Shown: positions 1 to 9,170, counted from the stretch's first letter. The stretch is DNA of 64,000 bases from UBA6912 sp963792895 (GCA_963792895.1 CAWBYA010000007.1:1178001-1242000); one strand, 5' to 3'. The notes: generated by a model from the letters alone, not told the origin. A program made the numbers and translations.

Positions 1-1422
1 CAGGCTTTCATCGGGGGCGCGTGGATCGACGCGGACTCGGGCGACACGTTCGACGTCGTCGACCCCGCCGACGGGAGTGTCGTTGCGAGCGTCGCCGACC
101 TCGGTGTCGCAGAGACCAGAAGGGCGATCACGGCAGCCGATGCGGCGCAGAAGGAGTGGGCCAAGCGGACCGCCAAGGAGCGCGGCGTCATCCTGCGCCG
201 CTGGTACGAGCTCTTTCTCGAGCACAAGGAGGACCTCGCCCGCATCATGACGATGGAGATGGGCAAGCCAATCGCCGAGTCCCGTGGCGAGATCGTCTAC
301 GCCGCCAACTTCATCGACTGGTTCGCCGAGGAAGGTAAACGGGCGCGCGGCGAGATCATCCCCACCTACGACGCAACCAAACGGCTGATGGTGCTCAAGC
401 AGCCCGTCGGGGTCATTGCGGCGATCACCCCGTGGAACTTCCCCCAGGCCATGATCACCCGGAAGGTCGGCCCGGCGCTGGCTGCCGGGTGCGCGGCCGT
501 CGTGAAGCCGGCCAGCGCATCCCCGATCAGCGCCCTCGCCGCCGCCGAGCTCGCAGCCCGTGCCGGCCTCCCGGCGGGCCTGCTCAACGTCATCCCTTCC
601 AGGCGAAGCGGCGAGATCGGCAAGGAGCTCACCACCAATCCCGTCATTCGCAAGATCTCGTTCACGGGCTCAACCGAGATCGGCCGCCAGCTGATGGCGC
701 AGGCGGCGAGCACCATCAAGAACGTGTCGCTCGAGCTCGGTGGCAATGCCCCTTTCCTCGTGTTCGACGATGCCGATCTCGATGCCGCTGTCGAGGGCGT
801 GATCCAGTCGAAGTACCGCAACAGCGGGCAGACCTGCGTGTGTGCCAACCGGATCTACGTGCAGGACGCCGTCTACGACGAGTTCTCGAAGCTGCTCGCC
901 GAGGCGGTGGCCACGCTCAAAGTGGGTCCTGGGCTCGATGAGGAGACGACCATCGGGCCGCTCGTGAACCAGGCGGCGCTCGACAAGGTCGAGGAGTTGG
1001 TGGACGAGGCGCGCAACGCCGGCGCTGCGGTCCTCACGGGGGGCAAGCGGCACGCCCTCGGGCGCACCTTCTACGAGGTGACCGTGCTGACCAACGTCAC
1101 GCAGCAGATGCGGATCGCCAACGAGGAGATCTTCGGTCCGGTGGCGCCTCTCTTCCGCTTCTCCACGGAGGAGGAGGCGATAGCGCTCGCCAACGACACC
1201 CCCTTCGGCCTCGCTTCCTACTTCTTCGCTCGCGACGTCGCTCGCATCTGGCGAGTGAGCGAGGGCCTCGAATACGGGATGGTCGGTGTCAATACCGGTC
1301 TGATGTCCACCGAGGTTGCCCCGTTCGGCGGCTTCAAGGAATCCGGGATTGGTCGGGAGGGCTCCCACGATGGCCTCGACGAGTACCTCGAGACGAAGTA
1401 CGTCGCTGTCGGCGGGATCTGA
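1..1422 (+). CDS. gabD: NAD(P)-dependent aldehyde dehydrogenase, succinate-semialdehyde type (5' end missing)
   Basis: The reading frame is open from base 1, so the start lies outside the window; about 473 residues are present, nearly a full ALDH (usually 455-490). It oxidises an aldehyde to the acid with NAD(P)+. Visible family features are TPWNFP (cofactor pocket), the FTGSTEIG glycine motif of the Rossmann fold, LELGGNAP with the general-base Glu, and GQTC with the catalytic Cys near base 835, followed by the EEIFGPV segment. The start QAFIGGAWIDADSG and the ending PFGGFKESGIGREG are typical of GabD-like enzymes that convert succinate semialdehyde to succinate, but substrate cannot be fixed from motifs alone. 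An in-frame internal ATG at 247 is not the start, because conserved N-terminal sequence precedes it. Confidence 0.9.
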   Translation, partial: QAFIGGAWIDADSGDTFDVVDPADGSVVASVADLGVAETRRAITAADAAQKEWAKRTAKERGVILRRWYELFLEHKEDLARIMTMEMGKPIAESRGEIVYAANFIDWFAEEGKRARGEIIPTYDATKRLMVLKQPVGVIAAITPWNFPQAMITRKVGPALAAGCAAVVKPASASPISALAAAELAARAGLPAGLLNVIPSRRSGEIGKELTTNPVIRKISFTGSTEIGRQLMAQAASTIKNVSLELGGNAPFLVFDDADLDAAVEGVIQSKYRNSGQTCVCANRIYVQDAVYDEFSKLLAEAVATLKVGPGLDEETTIGPLVNQAALDKVEELVDEARNAGAAVLTGGKRHALGRTFYEVTVLTNVTQQMRIANEEIFGPVAPLFRFSTEEEAIALANDTPFGLASYFFARDVARIWRVSEGLEYGMVGVNTGLMSTEVAPFGGFKESGIGREGSHDGLDEYLETKYVAVGGI

Positions 1423-1470
1423 GGCCACAACCCGCTGCGTTCGACGTTGTATCCGCACGCGGATCGCCGC

Positions 1471-3156
1471 TCACCTGCCGGTGCGTCCTCCGAAACGTCG
1501 TAGCTCGGCGATCCGGGTGTCGGCGAGGTCCGCGGCGTGGTCGAGCGAGGTGGTGTGGCCAGACACTGCGGCGCAGAACACGTCCCCGTCGAGGGCGTAG
1601 AGGTCGGTGGCGTCGACGGCACGGACGGTGGCGGTGCGTGGAATGCCCCGGAGGGGAGCGATCTCGCCGAAGACGTCACCCGCTTCTAGCGTTGCGACCG
1701 GCCTCCCGTTGAGCTCCACTGCGACGCGACCGGAGCGGATGACGTACAAGTCGCAGTCGCGGTCGCCTTGGCGAATGATGACCTCCCCAGGCTCGGCACC
1801 ACGAGGTTCGAGGCGGGCGGCGAGCCGTTCCACCGTTGGGACCGGCAGGGCAGCGAAGAGCGGTATCGGGCGGATGAGGTCGAGCTGATCGTCGGGCACG
1901 CGGGCACCCCGATCGATGCGGGCGAGGCGGAGCAGGAGCGCCACACCGATCAACGTCGTTGCCGACCCGATGCCCAAGAGCGCCGATCGGACGCCGAGGG
2001 CGACGCTGGCCCACGAGGCAAGGATGGCACCCACGCCGCGCGCTCCCCAGTAGATGCCCTCGAACGCACCGAGCACCCGCCCGAGATGGTCCTCGGCGAC
2101 GGTGCGCTGCAGCAGCGTCTGCGCGGCCACATCGACCTGTGCGCCGGCATGGCCGATGGCGACGTGAGCGAGCAGTGCGCCGAGTCCCACCGCAAACACA
2201 CCGTTGAAGGCGATCCCAGCTCCGAACACGACGATGCCGATCCCGAGGTAACGACCGAAGGGCCGGTTTCGGGCAAGCGACGCCATGGCGATGCTGCCGA
2301 TGAGGCCACCAGCTCCCAGGGCTGCATTGAGGAGACCGACGCCGGGGTCGCCCCACCCGATCAGGTCGATGGCGATGAGTACGACGAACACTTCGCTGAC
2401 ACCAACCGCGAGCGACTCGAATGCCCACGCCCCGACGACGGCTCGCGTCTGTGGGTTACGGGCAGCGGCAGCGACTCCGTCGGCGAGGTCGGACCGGAAC
2501 GCTGCAGCCTGGCCCCGACTCGCAGGCAGACGTCGGGTCGAGGTGAGGCGCAACGCCAGCACCCCGGCAAGCACGACGGTGACACCAGCTGCGATGAAGA
2601 CGCTCGACACACCGGCAGCGGCGAGCAGGACGGCTGCCACGAGCGGGCCTCCGAGGCTCCCGCCATTCTCCGTAGCCGAAGCGAGAGCTGTCGCAGTGGC
2701 CAATTGTTGAGGTGAGAGGGCGAGCTCGGGAATGAGTGCTCCGTACGCCGGATAGAACGATGAAGCGCCAATGGCGTCGAGTCCGGCAAGAGCAAGGACG
2801 AGCGCAAAGGGTGCGCCTCCGGTGACCGCAGCGGCGATGGCGATGAGGAAGGCCCCGCGGACGAACAGACCGATCGCCATGACGATAGGCCGGGAGTGGC
2901 GGTCGGCGAGGACGGCCAGGAGGGGTCCGGCGATCAACGCGGGAAGGGTGCGCACGACCGTGGCCACGCCCACACCAAGGGCGCCGCCCGCGTCGAATGC
3001 GTAGACGCCAAGGGCAACCAGCGTTGCGTACTCGACGGCGTTGAAGGCGAGTGAGGTGAGTTGGAGGTGGCGCAGCCCGGGTTCGGCGAGCCCGCGGCGC
3101 AGCGCATCGATACGGGTCGCAACGTGCCGGCCGACGGCACGTATCTGCCGCTTCAT
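1471..3156 (-). CDS. MFS transporter with C-terminal cyclic-nucleotide-binding domain
   Basis: 561 residues. The first ~400 form the hydrophobic, roughly 12-helix body of a major facilitator carrier, with the loop-2/3 type motif LADRHSRP near residues 83-90. Residues ~410-530 form a Crp-like beta-roll: IIRQGDRDCDLYVIRSG is the entry strand, and FGEIAPLRGIPRTATVRA matches the phosphate-binding cassette, where Glu binds ribose and Arg the cyclic phosphate. The chimera suggests transport gated by cAMP or cGMP; related fused MFS proteins are known in actinobacteria but substrates are not. The gene converges on the aldehyde dehydrogenase with a 48-bp gap. A class III cyclase gene sits at 27.9-31.2 kb and could supply the ligand, which is inference. 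Confidence 0.8.
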   Translation of the reverse strand: MKRQIRAVGRHVATRIDALRRGLAEPGLRHLQLTSLAFNAVEYATLVALGVYAFDAGGALGVGVATVVRTLPALIAGPLLAVLADRHSRPIVMAIGLFVRGAFLIAIAAAVTGGAPFALVLALAGLDAIGASSFYPAYGALIPELALSPQQLATATALASATENGGSLGGPLVAAVLLAAAGVSSVFIAAGVTVVLAGVLALRLTSTRRLPASRGQAAAFRSDLADGVAAAARNPQTRAVVGAWAFESLAVGVSEVFVVLIAIDLIGWGDPGVGLLNAALGAGGLIGSIAMASLARNRPFGRYLGIGIVVFGAGIAFNGVFAVGLGALLAHVAIGHAGAQVDVAAQTLLQRTVAEDHLGRVLGAFEGIYWGARGVGAILASWASVALGVRSALLGIGSATTLIGVALLLRLARIDRGARVPDDQLDLIRPIPLFAALPVPTVERLAARLEPRGAEPGEVIIRQGDRDCDLYVIRSGRVAVELNGRPVATLEAGDVFGEIAPLRGIPRTATVRAVDATDLYALDGDVFCAAVSGHTTSLDHAADLADTRIAELRRFGGRTGR

Positions 3157-3231
3157 TCCTCTCCCGGTCGGGGGTCGGGCAACCCTAGGGGATGGGACCG
3201 GTCGTGTGCATGGACGGCAGGGGGCGCGGCG

Positions 3232-4060
3232 CTACAACTCGAACGTTGTACCCGTCTTCCCCGGCACGAAGTCAAAGGGATTGCCGCGGGAGGCGAAGAT
3301 GTCGGCGATGTCGTTGAGGGTGGCATCGTCGTGGCCGGGGTCGTGGTGGAAGCTCACCAGCGTGCCGACCTCCGCCATCTCGGCGAACGCAGCGACTTGG
3401 GCGAACGTGCTGTGTCCCCAGCCCTGCCGCGCCGGATACTCGGGATCCGTGTATTGGGCATCGTGGATGAGGAGGTCGACGCCGGCGGCGAGGTCGTATC
3501 CGGACGTCCACTCCGGGGCTCCGGGGAAGTGCGGAACCCCCAGTGCCGGTTCGTGATCGGGGATGTAGGCGAGGGTCCTGCCGTCCTCGGCAACACGGTA
3601 CCCGAGGGTGAGGCCCGGATGGCAGACGAAGTCGGCCGTCACCATGAACGGGCCGATCATGAACGTCCCTGGCGCTACGTCGTGGAGCAGCACGTTGGCG
3701 AGATCACGCATTCGCACCGGGAACAGAGGAGGAGACAGGTACCGTCCCAGCCGCTCCTCGAGGCTCTGGGTCGCAGATGCCGGCCCCCATATGTGGACCT
3801 CGGTGGCTGCGTCGAAGAGTGGGGTGAAGAAGCCCAATCCCTGGATGTGGTCCATGTGCAGATGCGTCAGCAGGATGTCGATCCGACGCCGGTCGCTCAG
3901 CACACTGCTCAGCTTCCTTGATCCCCGATCCCGCATCGAGCACGATCGCGGCCCCGTTCCGTGCCCGCACTTCGACGGCTGACGTGTCTCCGCCGTATTC
4001 GACCGTGTCCGGTCCGGCGGCGGCAAGGCTGCCCCGCGTCCCCCATAGCGTGACCTTCAC
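3232..4060 (-). CDS. Metallo-beta-lactamase-fold hydrolase, frameshifted
   Basis: The N-terminus (VKVTLWGTRGSLAAAG, then AAIVLDAGSGI) and the C-terminus (from RKLSSVLSDRRR) lie in different frames. Removing one base of the CCTTG at about 3916-3920 joins them as ...DAGSGIRKLSS... and gives about 275 residues. The metal-site motif THLHMDH follows directly, with later HPGLTLGY, PDHEP, HDAQYTD and a C-terminal FHHDP, as in the RNase Z-like/PhnP-like branch that cleaves phosphodiesters or cyclic phosphates. The GTG start at 4060 overlaps the upstream PAS gene stop as GTGA, implying translational coupling. The frameshift may be a sequencing error, as no other damage is visible. Substrate is unknown; a signalling role is suggested only by the PAS partner. 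Confidence 0.75.
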
Positions 4061-4449
4061 GAAGGGTCCTGCTCCCAGAACATCGCAACGACTCCCTGGC
4101 GCCGGCCGCCTGCGTCTATCGGGAACGCCGTCACGTTGATCGCACGCCATACGTGGTTGAGGGCACGAATCCGGAGCGCACCGTGTGCCGGGTGCCCATC
4201 GCGCAGCGCAATGACCACGGGGAGCTCTTCGGTCGGCATCGACGAACCGTCGACCCGAGTCGTGATGAACATTGCAGCGAGCTCGTCCGCATTGATGCGA
4301 CCCGCCTCGTCGAAACGAAGACCGAGAACGACCTCGGCGGGCTCGTTGTAGAAGAGGAGGTCGCCGCGGTCATCCATCAGCCAGATGGGGATGTCGAGGT
4401 AGGTCGCCCACTGCTTGAGGAGGATCAGCTCGATCGGCTGCTGCGCCAT
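4057..4449 (-). CDS. Small single-domain PAS protein
   Basis: 130 residues from the ATG at 4449; the longer frame back to 4608 adds low-complexity sequence and would run into the promoter of the divergent gene. The sequence reads as one PAS fold: IPIWLMDDRGDLLFYNEPAE (first strands), then a helical part, and the final strands VWRAINVTAFPI and GVVAMFWEQ. No output domain is attached, so it probably binds a small ligand or acts as a partner protein. Its stop overlaps the start of the metallo-hydrolase at 4060, so the two are co-translated. It is divergent, with 127 bp between starts, from the ATP-grasp/alpha-E/transglutaminase operon. Confidence 0.7.
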   Translation of the reverse strand: MAQQPIELILLKQWATYLDIPIWLMDDRGDLLFYNEPAEVVLGLRFDEAGRINADELAAMFITTRVDGSSMPTEELPVVIALRDGHPAHGALRIRALNHVWRAINVTAFPIDAGGRRQGVVAMFWEQDPS

Positions 4450-4576
4450 TGGCTCACCATTGGTCGATGTCACGACAAGCCTACGCCGTGCGCTCTCGAG
4501 GGGTGTCGCTCCGGCCGAGCCGGGGCCCCGGGCCCGGACCTGAAGGGTGGCGGGTCGGGTTCCGTAAACTGCCGAC

Positions 4577-6019
4577 GTGACCAGCGACACCGCGGCGCCC
4601 GTACCCACCTTCTCGGAGGTCTTCGACGGCGAGGCAACACGTTCACACTACGTCCCCCTCATGGAGCGCCTCACAGCCCTCGGCAGAGCGGACCTCGGCG
4701 AGAGAGCGGCGCTCCTCGACTCGATCTTCCGCAGCCTCGGCATCACCTTTGCGGTCTACGGCGACGAGGAGGGGCGCGAGCGCACGTGGCCGATGGACCT
4801 GATTCCTCGCATCATCCCTCCGGACGAGTGGCGTCACGTTGAGCGCGGGCTCATCCAGCGTGTGCGGGCGCTGAATCAGTTCCTCGACGACGTCTACGTC
4901 GGGGACCAAGCGGCAATCAATGACGGCATCGTGCCCCGCTGGTTGGTGGAATCGGCGGACGGATATATGCGCGAGGGCTACGGGGTGCCTGCGCCGCTGG
5001 GCTCGCGGTGCGTTGTGGCGGGCATCGATCTGGTGCGGGACGGGCAAGGAACCTACTGCGTTCTGGAGGACAATCTGCGCGTACCGAGCGGCATCTCCTA
5101 CGTCCTGGAGAACCGAGTAGCCATGACGAGAGTGCTCCCGGTGGCATTCGCCCGCCACAGGGTCCGACCCGTCAACCACTACGGCTCTTCCCTCCTCGCT
5201 GCGTTGCGGTCCGTCGCACCACCCGCTGCCGCTGGCGACCCGACCGTTGTGGTACTGACCCCAGGGGTCGCCAACTCGGCATATTTCGAGCACGCGTTTC
5301 TCGCCCGCCAGATGGGCGTCGAGCTGGTCGAGGGGAGGGACCTCATCGTCGACGATCACGTCGTCTCCATGCGCACGACCCGCGGGCTGGAGCGCGTCGA
5401 CGTCGTCTACCGGCGCATCAACGACGAGTTCCTCGATCCGGTCGTGTTCCGCAACGACAGCCTGCTCGGTGTTCCCGGCATCGTCGCTGCCGCGCGCGCC
5501 GGCAACGTCACGATCGCCAACGCCATCGGCAACGGTGCGGCCGACGACAAGGCCGTCTATGCGTTCGTCCCCGACCTCATCACGTACTACCTCGGCGAAG
5601 AGCCGGTTCTGCCCAACGTCACGACCTACCTGCCATGGGAGCCCGACCAGATGGAGATGGTTCTCGAGCGACTCGACACACTCGTCGTGAAACCGGTCGC
5701 GGAAGCGGGGGGCTACGGCATCATCATTGGCCCCCAGGCGGATGACGCACAGCTCGCTTCCGCCGCCGATGCGATCATCGCGAACCCGCGCAACTACATC
5801 GCTCAGGAGGTCGTCCACCTCTCGACCCATCCGACACTCGTCGACGGTGAGCTCAGGCCGCGCCACATCGACCTCCGTCCCTTTGTCCTGAGCGGCGAGA
5901 GCATCGAGGTGATCCCCGGTGGGCTGACTCGGGTCGCGCTCCCGGAGGGCTCGCTCATCGTCAATTCCTCGCAAGGCGGTGGCTCGAAGGACACGTGGGT
6001 GCTGGAGAGCGATGCCTGA
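4577..6019 (+). CDS. Circularly permuted type 2 ATP-grasp protein (COG2308, DUF404/DUF407)
   Basis: 480 residues from a GTG start. It matches the family in length and signatures: HYVPLMERL near the N-terminus, RALNQFLDDVY, CVLEDNLRVPSGISYVLENR, then VVVLTPGVANSAYFEHAFLARQMGVELVEG, VYRRINDEFLDP, NAIGNGAADDKAVYAFVPD and the ATP-grasp loop VVKPVAEAGGYGI. The family is predicted to form an amide or ester bond at ATP expense, but its natural substrate is not established. The stop overlaps the next start (TGATG at 6017-6021), and the same three-gene order is widespread in bacteria, so the three proteins probably work in one pathway that makes or modifies a peptide. Confidence 0.9.
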   Translation: MTSDTAAPVPTFSEVFDGEATRSHYVPLMERLTALGRADLGERAALLDSIFRSLGITFAVYGDEEGRERTWPMDLIPRIIPPDEWRHVERGLIQRVRALNQFLDDVYVGDQAAINDGIVPRWLVESADGYMREGYGVPAPLGSRCVVAGIDLVRDGQGTYCVLEDNLRVPSGISYVLENRVAMTRVLPVAFARHRVRPVNHYGSSLLAALRSVAPPAAAGDPTVVVLTPGVANSAYFEHAFLARQMGVELVEGRDLIVDDHVVSMRTTRGLERVDVVYRRINDEFLDPVVFRNDSLLGVPGIVAAARAGNVTIANAIGNGAADDKAVYAFVPDLITYYLGEEPVLPNVTTYLPWEPDQMEMVLERLDTLVVKPVAEAGGYGIIIGPQADDAQLASAADAIIANPRNYIAQEVVHLSTHPTLVDGELRPRHIDLRPFVLSGESIEVIPGGLTRVALPEGSLIVNSSQGGGSKDTWVLESDA

Positions 6020-6975
6020 TGCTGTCCCGCCACGCTGAAGCTCTCTTCTGGTTCGGCCGCTACGTCGAGCGCGCCGAGGACACGGCACGAGTACTCGACG
6101 TCACGTATCACAATCTCCTCGAGTCGCCTCCCTCTGAAGAGTCGACGGCATGGCGCGAGCTGCTCGAGGTGCTGTTCCTCGACAAGGCGTTCGGCGACCG
6201 CTCCTCAGCCGCCGGCGAAGTGACCCGGTATCTGGTGCTCGACGAAACCAACCCCGGGTCGATCATCGCTTCGGTTGCGCGGGCGCGGGAGAACGCGTTC
6301 GGCGTGCGCGATCGGATCTCGACCGAGCTCTGGGAGGCCATCAACCAGTTCCACCTCGAGTTGACGTCGTGGGACTTGGCGAGCGATATCTCCCAGCAGC
6401 CCTACAGCGTGTTCCGCATCGTTCGCAACCGGTGCCAGATGATCGCCGGAGTGGCATCTCAGACGATGCCGCGTGACGATGGCTATCGCTTCATCCTGCT
6501 CGGCCTCATGCTCGAGCGAGCCGAGATGGCTTGCCGCCTTCTGGCCGTTCGGTACGCACGGCTGCTGCACGCGGGCCGGCCGATGGGCTTCCACGCCTGG
6601 CTGGCCGTGCTCAAGTCGGTGTCGGCCTACGAGGCGTACCTCAAGGCCCACGACGCGTCCTTCGAGCCGAACAAGGTGCTCGAGTTCCTGCTGTTGTCTC
6701 CGGTGTTCCCACGCAGCGTCCTCTTCAGCCTGCGAGTCTGCGAGTCGCAGCTCGACCGCCTCGCCATCGGCGAAGGTCGTCCCGGGCTGTTGCGCCTCAT
6801 CGGGCGGGTGCGCGCACGTGCCGAGTTTTGCGATATCGACGAGGTGCTGCGCAGCGGGCTCGACCAGTTCCTCGAGTCGCTTCAGGCCGACATCTACGAG
6901 GTGGCTCGCAACGTCGACCAGCACTTCTTCAGAGCCGGGACCGACCTCGAGCTTCGTGCGTATCAGGCCACCTGA
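6019..6975 (+). CDS. Alpha-E domain protein (COG2307, DUF403)
   Basis: 318 residues from the ATG at 6019, which overlaps the ATP-grasp stop; the longer frame beginning at 5995 lies inside the upstream gene. Family hallmarks are MLSRHAEALFWFGRYVERAEDTARVLDV at the N-terminus, LFLDETNPGSI-like VLDETNPGSI, and the end FLESLQADIYEVARNVDQHFF. The fold is all-helical with conserved Glu residues. The biochemical role is unknown; it is nearly always next to the COG2308 ATP-grasp protein and is thought to be its partner. It is followed directly by the transglutaminase-like gene with TGATG coupling. Confidence 0.88.
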   Translation: MLSRHAEALFWFGRYVERAEDTARVLDVTYHNLLESPPSEESTAWRELLEVLFLDKAFGDRSSAAGEVTRYLVLDETNPGSIIASVARARENAFGVRDRISTELWEAINQFHLELTSWDLASDISQQPYSVFRIVRNRCQMIAGVASQTMPRDDGYRFILLGLMLERAEMACRLLAVRYARLLHAGRPMGFHAWLAVLKSVSAYEAYLKAHDASFEPNKVLEFLLLSPVFPRSVLFSLRVCESQLDRLAIGEGRPGLLRLIGRVRARAEFCDIDEVLRSGLDQFLESLQADIYEVARNVDQHFFRAGTDLELRAYQAT

Positions 6976-7856
6976 TGCGCATCGAGATTCGCTACGCATC
7001 GCATTTCACCTACCCCGAGCCTGCGCGCGAATCGCACAACGTCTTGCGTGCGTGTCCCGCAGCGGCGCCCGGGCAGAGCCTGGTGTCGTACGATGTGACA
7101 ACGGTCCCGAGCAGCCGGGTGCTGTCGTACATCGACTATTGGGGGACCCGGGTCGACGCCTTCAGCATTCGCCGCGCCCACAGCTCCCTTGGCGTCATCG
7201 CCGAGGCGACCGTGGAAACGCAGGAACGTCCGCAACCCACGGCGGGACCGAACCTCGATGCGTACCGCGCAGACGATGTCGCGCTTGGGCTTCATGCCTA
7301 CCTCCAGCCGTCGCCGCACGCACGTTGGAACGCCGGCTTGGCCGACGTGGCCCGATCTACCGTATCGGGTCACCGGTCCGCGCTCGATGCGGTGTCATCC
7401 ATCCACGATGCGGTCTCGGGACGCCTCGACTATGCCCCCGGATCCACCTACGTGGGGGTCGACGTCAACGACGTCTGGGACCGCGGCAGGGGCGTGTGCC
7501 AGGACTTCGCACACGCCGCAATTGCCATGTACCGGAGCGTTGGGATCCCGGCACGGTACGTTTCCGGGTACCTCTACGCGGCCGACCAATCGGTTGGGAT
7601 CGCACCGGCACAAGCAGAGATCGAGATTGCCACCCATGCCTGGGTCGAGGTCTTCCTACCGGGTTGGGGGTGGTGGGGCTTGGATCCAACCAACCCGACG
7701 CCGGTCGGGGAGCTCCATGTGAAGATCGGCCACGGAAGGGACTACGACGACGTCATGCCCCTGAGGGGTGTGTTCCACGGCACAGCCGTACACGAGCTCG
7801 GCGTGTCGGTCACGATGAGTCGGGAGCGGTTGTCGCAGGCACAGATCGAACAATGA
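6975..7856 (+). CDS. Transglutaminase-like cysteine protease/amidase
   Basis: 293 residues from the ATG at 6975 (TGATG overlap). The N-terminal ~110 residues are the beta-rich leader domain of the COG1305 family (MRIEIRYASHFTYPEPARES). The papain-like core carries the triad Cys in GRGVCQDFAH, His in ATHAWVEV and Asp in GLDPTNP. No signal peptide is visible, so it is cytoplasmic. With the ATP-grasp and alpha-E proteins it forms the conserved trio in which ligase and hydrolase/transferase functions sit together. Substrate is not known; hydrolysis or exchange of an isopeptide bond is inferred from the fold. Confidence 0.9.
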   Translation: MRIEIRYASHFTYPEPARESHNVLRACPAAAPGQSLVSYDVTTVPSSRVLSYIDYWGTRVDAFSIRRAHSSLGVIAEATVETQERPQPTAGPNLDAYRADDVALGLHAYLQPSPHARWNAGLADVARSTVSGHRSALDAVSSIHDAVSGRLDYAPGSTYVGVDVNDVWDRGRGVCQDFAHAAIAMYRSVGIPARYVSGYLYAADQSVGIAPAQAEIEIATHAWVEVFLPGWGWWGLDPTNPTPVGELHVKIGHGRDYDDVMPLRGVFHGTAVHELGVSVTMSRERLSQAQIEQ

Positions 7857-7890
7857 AGCGTCACCGGTAGTTCGCAGCGGGTGGGCGGCG

Positions 7891-8874
7891 TCAGAGGGGG
7901 ATGGCCAGGCCGCGTGCCGCTCGCTGCTCGACGATGAGTTGCGACAGGGGACCGGTGAGGCCGGCCCATTCCCAGTGCCAAGGCTCGGCGGTCGATTTGT
8001 TGCACCTCGCCCAGGAGGGGAGGACCCATCCGAACGTCGGGCCGTTCTCGAGCAGCCACTCGAACTGCTCGTCGCTGCACGACAGCACCGATGCCCTTCG
8101 CCCTGTCGTGTCGACGACGTCGATGGCGCGTCCCCATCCGTGGTTGGACCGGCCCGGGACCGCTGTCGGCACGCTGCACACGAGCACCGGCCTCGACTCG
8201 GCCTCGGGCTGTGGCGCTGGCGACGGTTCGGGTTGCGGCTCGGGTTGTGGCGCCGGCTCGGGTTGCGGTGCCGGTTCGGGTTGCGGTGCCGGCTCTGGCG
8301 CTGGGGCGGGCACGGGCTCGGGCTCGGGTGCCGGCGCAGGTACGGGTGCCGGGTCCGGCGACGGCGCGGGTGCCGGTGGAGGAGGTTGTGGCTTGGGCTC
8401 GGGCTCCGGCTCCGGCTCGGGCGTCGGCTCAGGCTCGGGCTCAGGCTCGGGCTCGGGCGGCGGAGGCTCCGGATCACCGCTCGACTCTGTGCGGACAACA
8501 TCTGCTGCTCGTGCGGGGCCGGTGTCCACCCAATCACAGTTGCGCTCACGGGTGGCTCGTTGCTGGTCAACCGTTCGGTAGCACCAGCCTGCGTCGAATC
8601 CCGTGACGCCGTCGTACTCGGCGGCGAGCATCAGCAGTCGCCACGTAATCGCGGCGTCGGCTTCGAGCAGACAGTGCTCGTTGGCGCCGGCTTCGACTTC
8701 GACCAGTGCACGGTCGGGGAGTCGCCCGTTGCGAAACCCGGCTTGGCGGAGGTCGGATGAGAGCGTGCGAGTGCCGCGCGGTCCCAGCGTGGATGAACTC
8801 TCCGTCGCTCCTGCAGGGAGCGCAGAGAATATGACGACGACGGCGAGCAACGCCGTCGAGGTGCGTCGCAACAT
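7891..8874 (-). CDS. Secreted VanY/M15-type D-Ala-D-Ala carboxypeptidase with long Pro/Glu linker
   Basis: 327 residues. A signal peptide (MLRRTSTALLAVVVIFSALPAGATE) is followed by an N-terminal segment (~26-125) containing ITWRLLMLAAEYDGV and GWCYRT. Then comes a ~90-residue linker of PEPEP, PAPAP and QPEPAP units. The C-terminal domain has the zinc motifs of peptidase family M15: SNHGWGRAIDV (His and Asp ligands) and EPWHWEW (catalytic Glu/His). It should trim the terminal D-Ala from peptidoglycan stems outside the membrane. The linker splits what is normally one M15B domain, so the N-terminal part may pack against the catalytic half across it or be a separate wall-spacing arm. It converges on the transglutaminase gene. 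Confidence 0.85.
   Translation of the reverse strand: MLRRTSTALLAVVVIFSALPAGATESSSTLGPRGTRTLSSDLRQAGFRNGRLPDRALVEVEAGANEHCLLEADAAITWRLLMLAAEYDGVTGFDAGWCYRTVDQQRATRERNCDWVDTGPARAADVVRTESSGDPEPPPPEPEPEPEPEPTPEPEPEPEPKPQPPPPAPAPSPDPAPVPAPAPEPEPVPAPAPEPAPQPEPAPQPEPAPQPEPQPEPSPAPQPEAESRPVLVCSVPTAVPGRSNHGWGRAIDVVDTTGRRASVLSCSDEQFEWLLENGPTFGWVLPSWARCNKSTAEPWHWEWAGLTGPLSQLIVEQRAARGLAIPL
8195..8475. repeat. Low-complexity tandem repeat coding the Pro/Glu linker
   Basis: Roughly 280 bp of short imperfect units such as CGGGTTGCGGTGCCGG and CTCGGGCTCGGG. They encode the PEP/PAP/QPEP linker of the VanY-type peptidase on the minus strand. Unit length varies (6 and 18 bp), as expected of slippage-prone repeats rather than a CRISPR. 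Confidence 0.7.
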
Positions 8875-9170
8875 TGTGGTTCCTGGCCCTTGTCACGCAG
8901 AACCGGCCCTTACCTGCTGGTTCTTCGTAGTGGTGCGCCCCGTTCGATCTGGCATGTTCGCGTTGGGCTACACCACGGCACCATGTCACTGTAGGCGCCC
9001 GTGGGCATCGCCAAAAATGATGAAACGCCGAACATCCTCGCGTGAGGCTTTGCGCGTGGTGCCGTTGGCCCCTAGCGATTGGCCGCCGTCGGCAGTTGAG
9101 TGGACCCGGAGCACCTGGCCCGGCGGGCCTCCCCGCGACGGGCTGCACCGACTCACAGCTGGGAGACGCC
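8875..9170. other. Divergent intergenic region
   Basis: 296 bp between the VanY-type gene (leftward) and the ring-opening hydrolase (rightward), so it should hold both promoters. I see no convincing -10/-35 pair or operator. A short inverted repeat GGCCC-GGC-GGGCC lies near 9117-9129. GGGAGA just before the ATG at 9171 can serve as ribosome binding site. Confidence 0.4.

Noticed and set aside
8195..8475. CRISPR-like repeat array
   Set aside because: Repeats are contiguous, short and in frame with a linker; there are no spacers and no cas genes.
7901..8581. Glycine-rich secreted protein on the plus strand
   Set aside because: Antisense of the Pro/Glu linker; no signal peptide or ribosome site, while the opposite strand encodes a full zinc peptidase.
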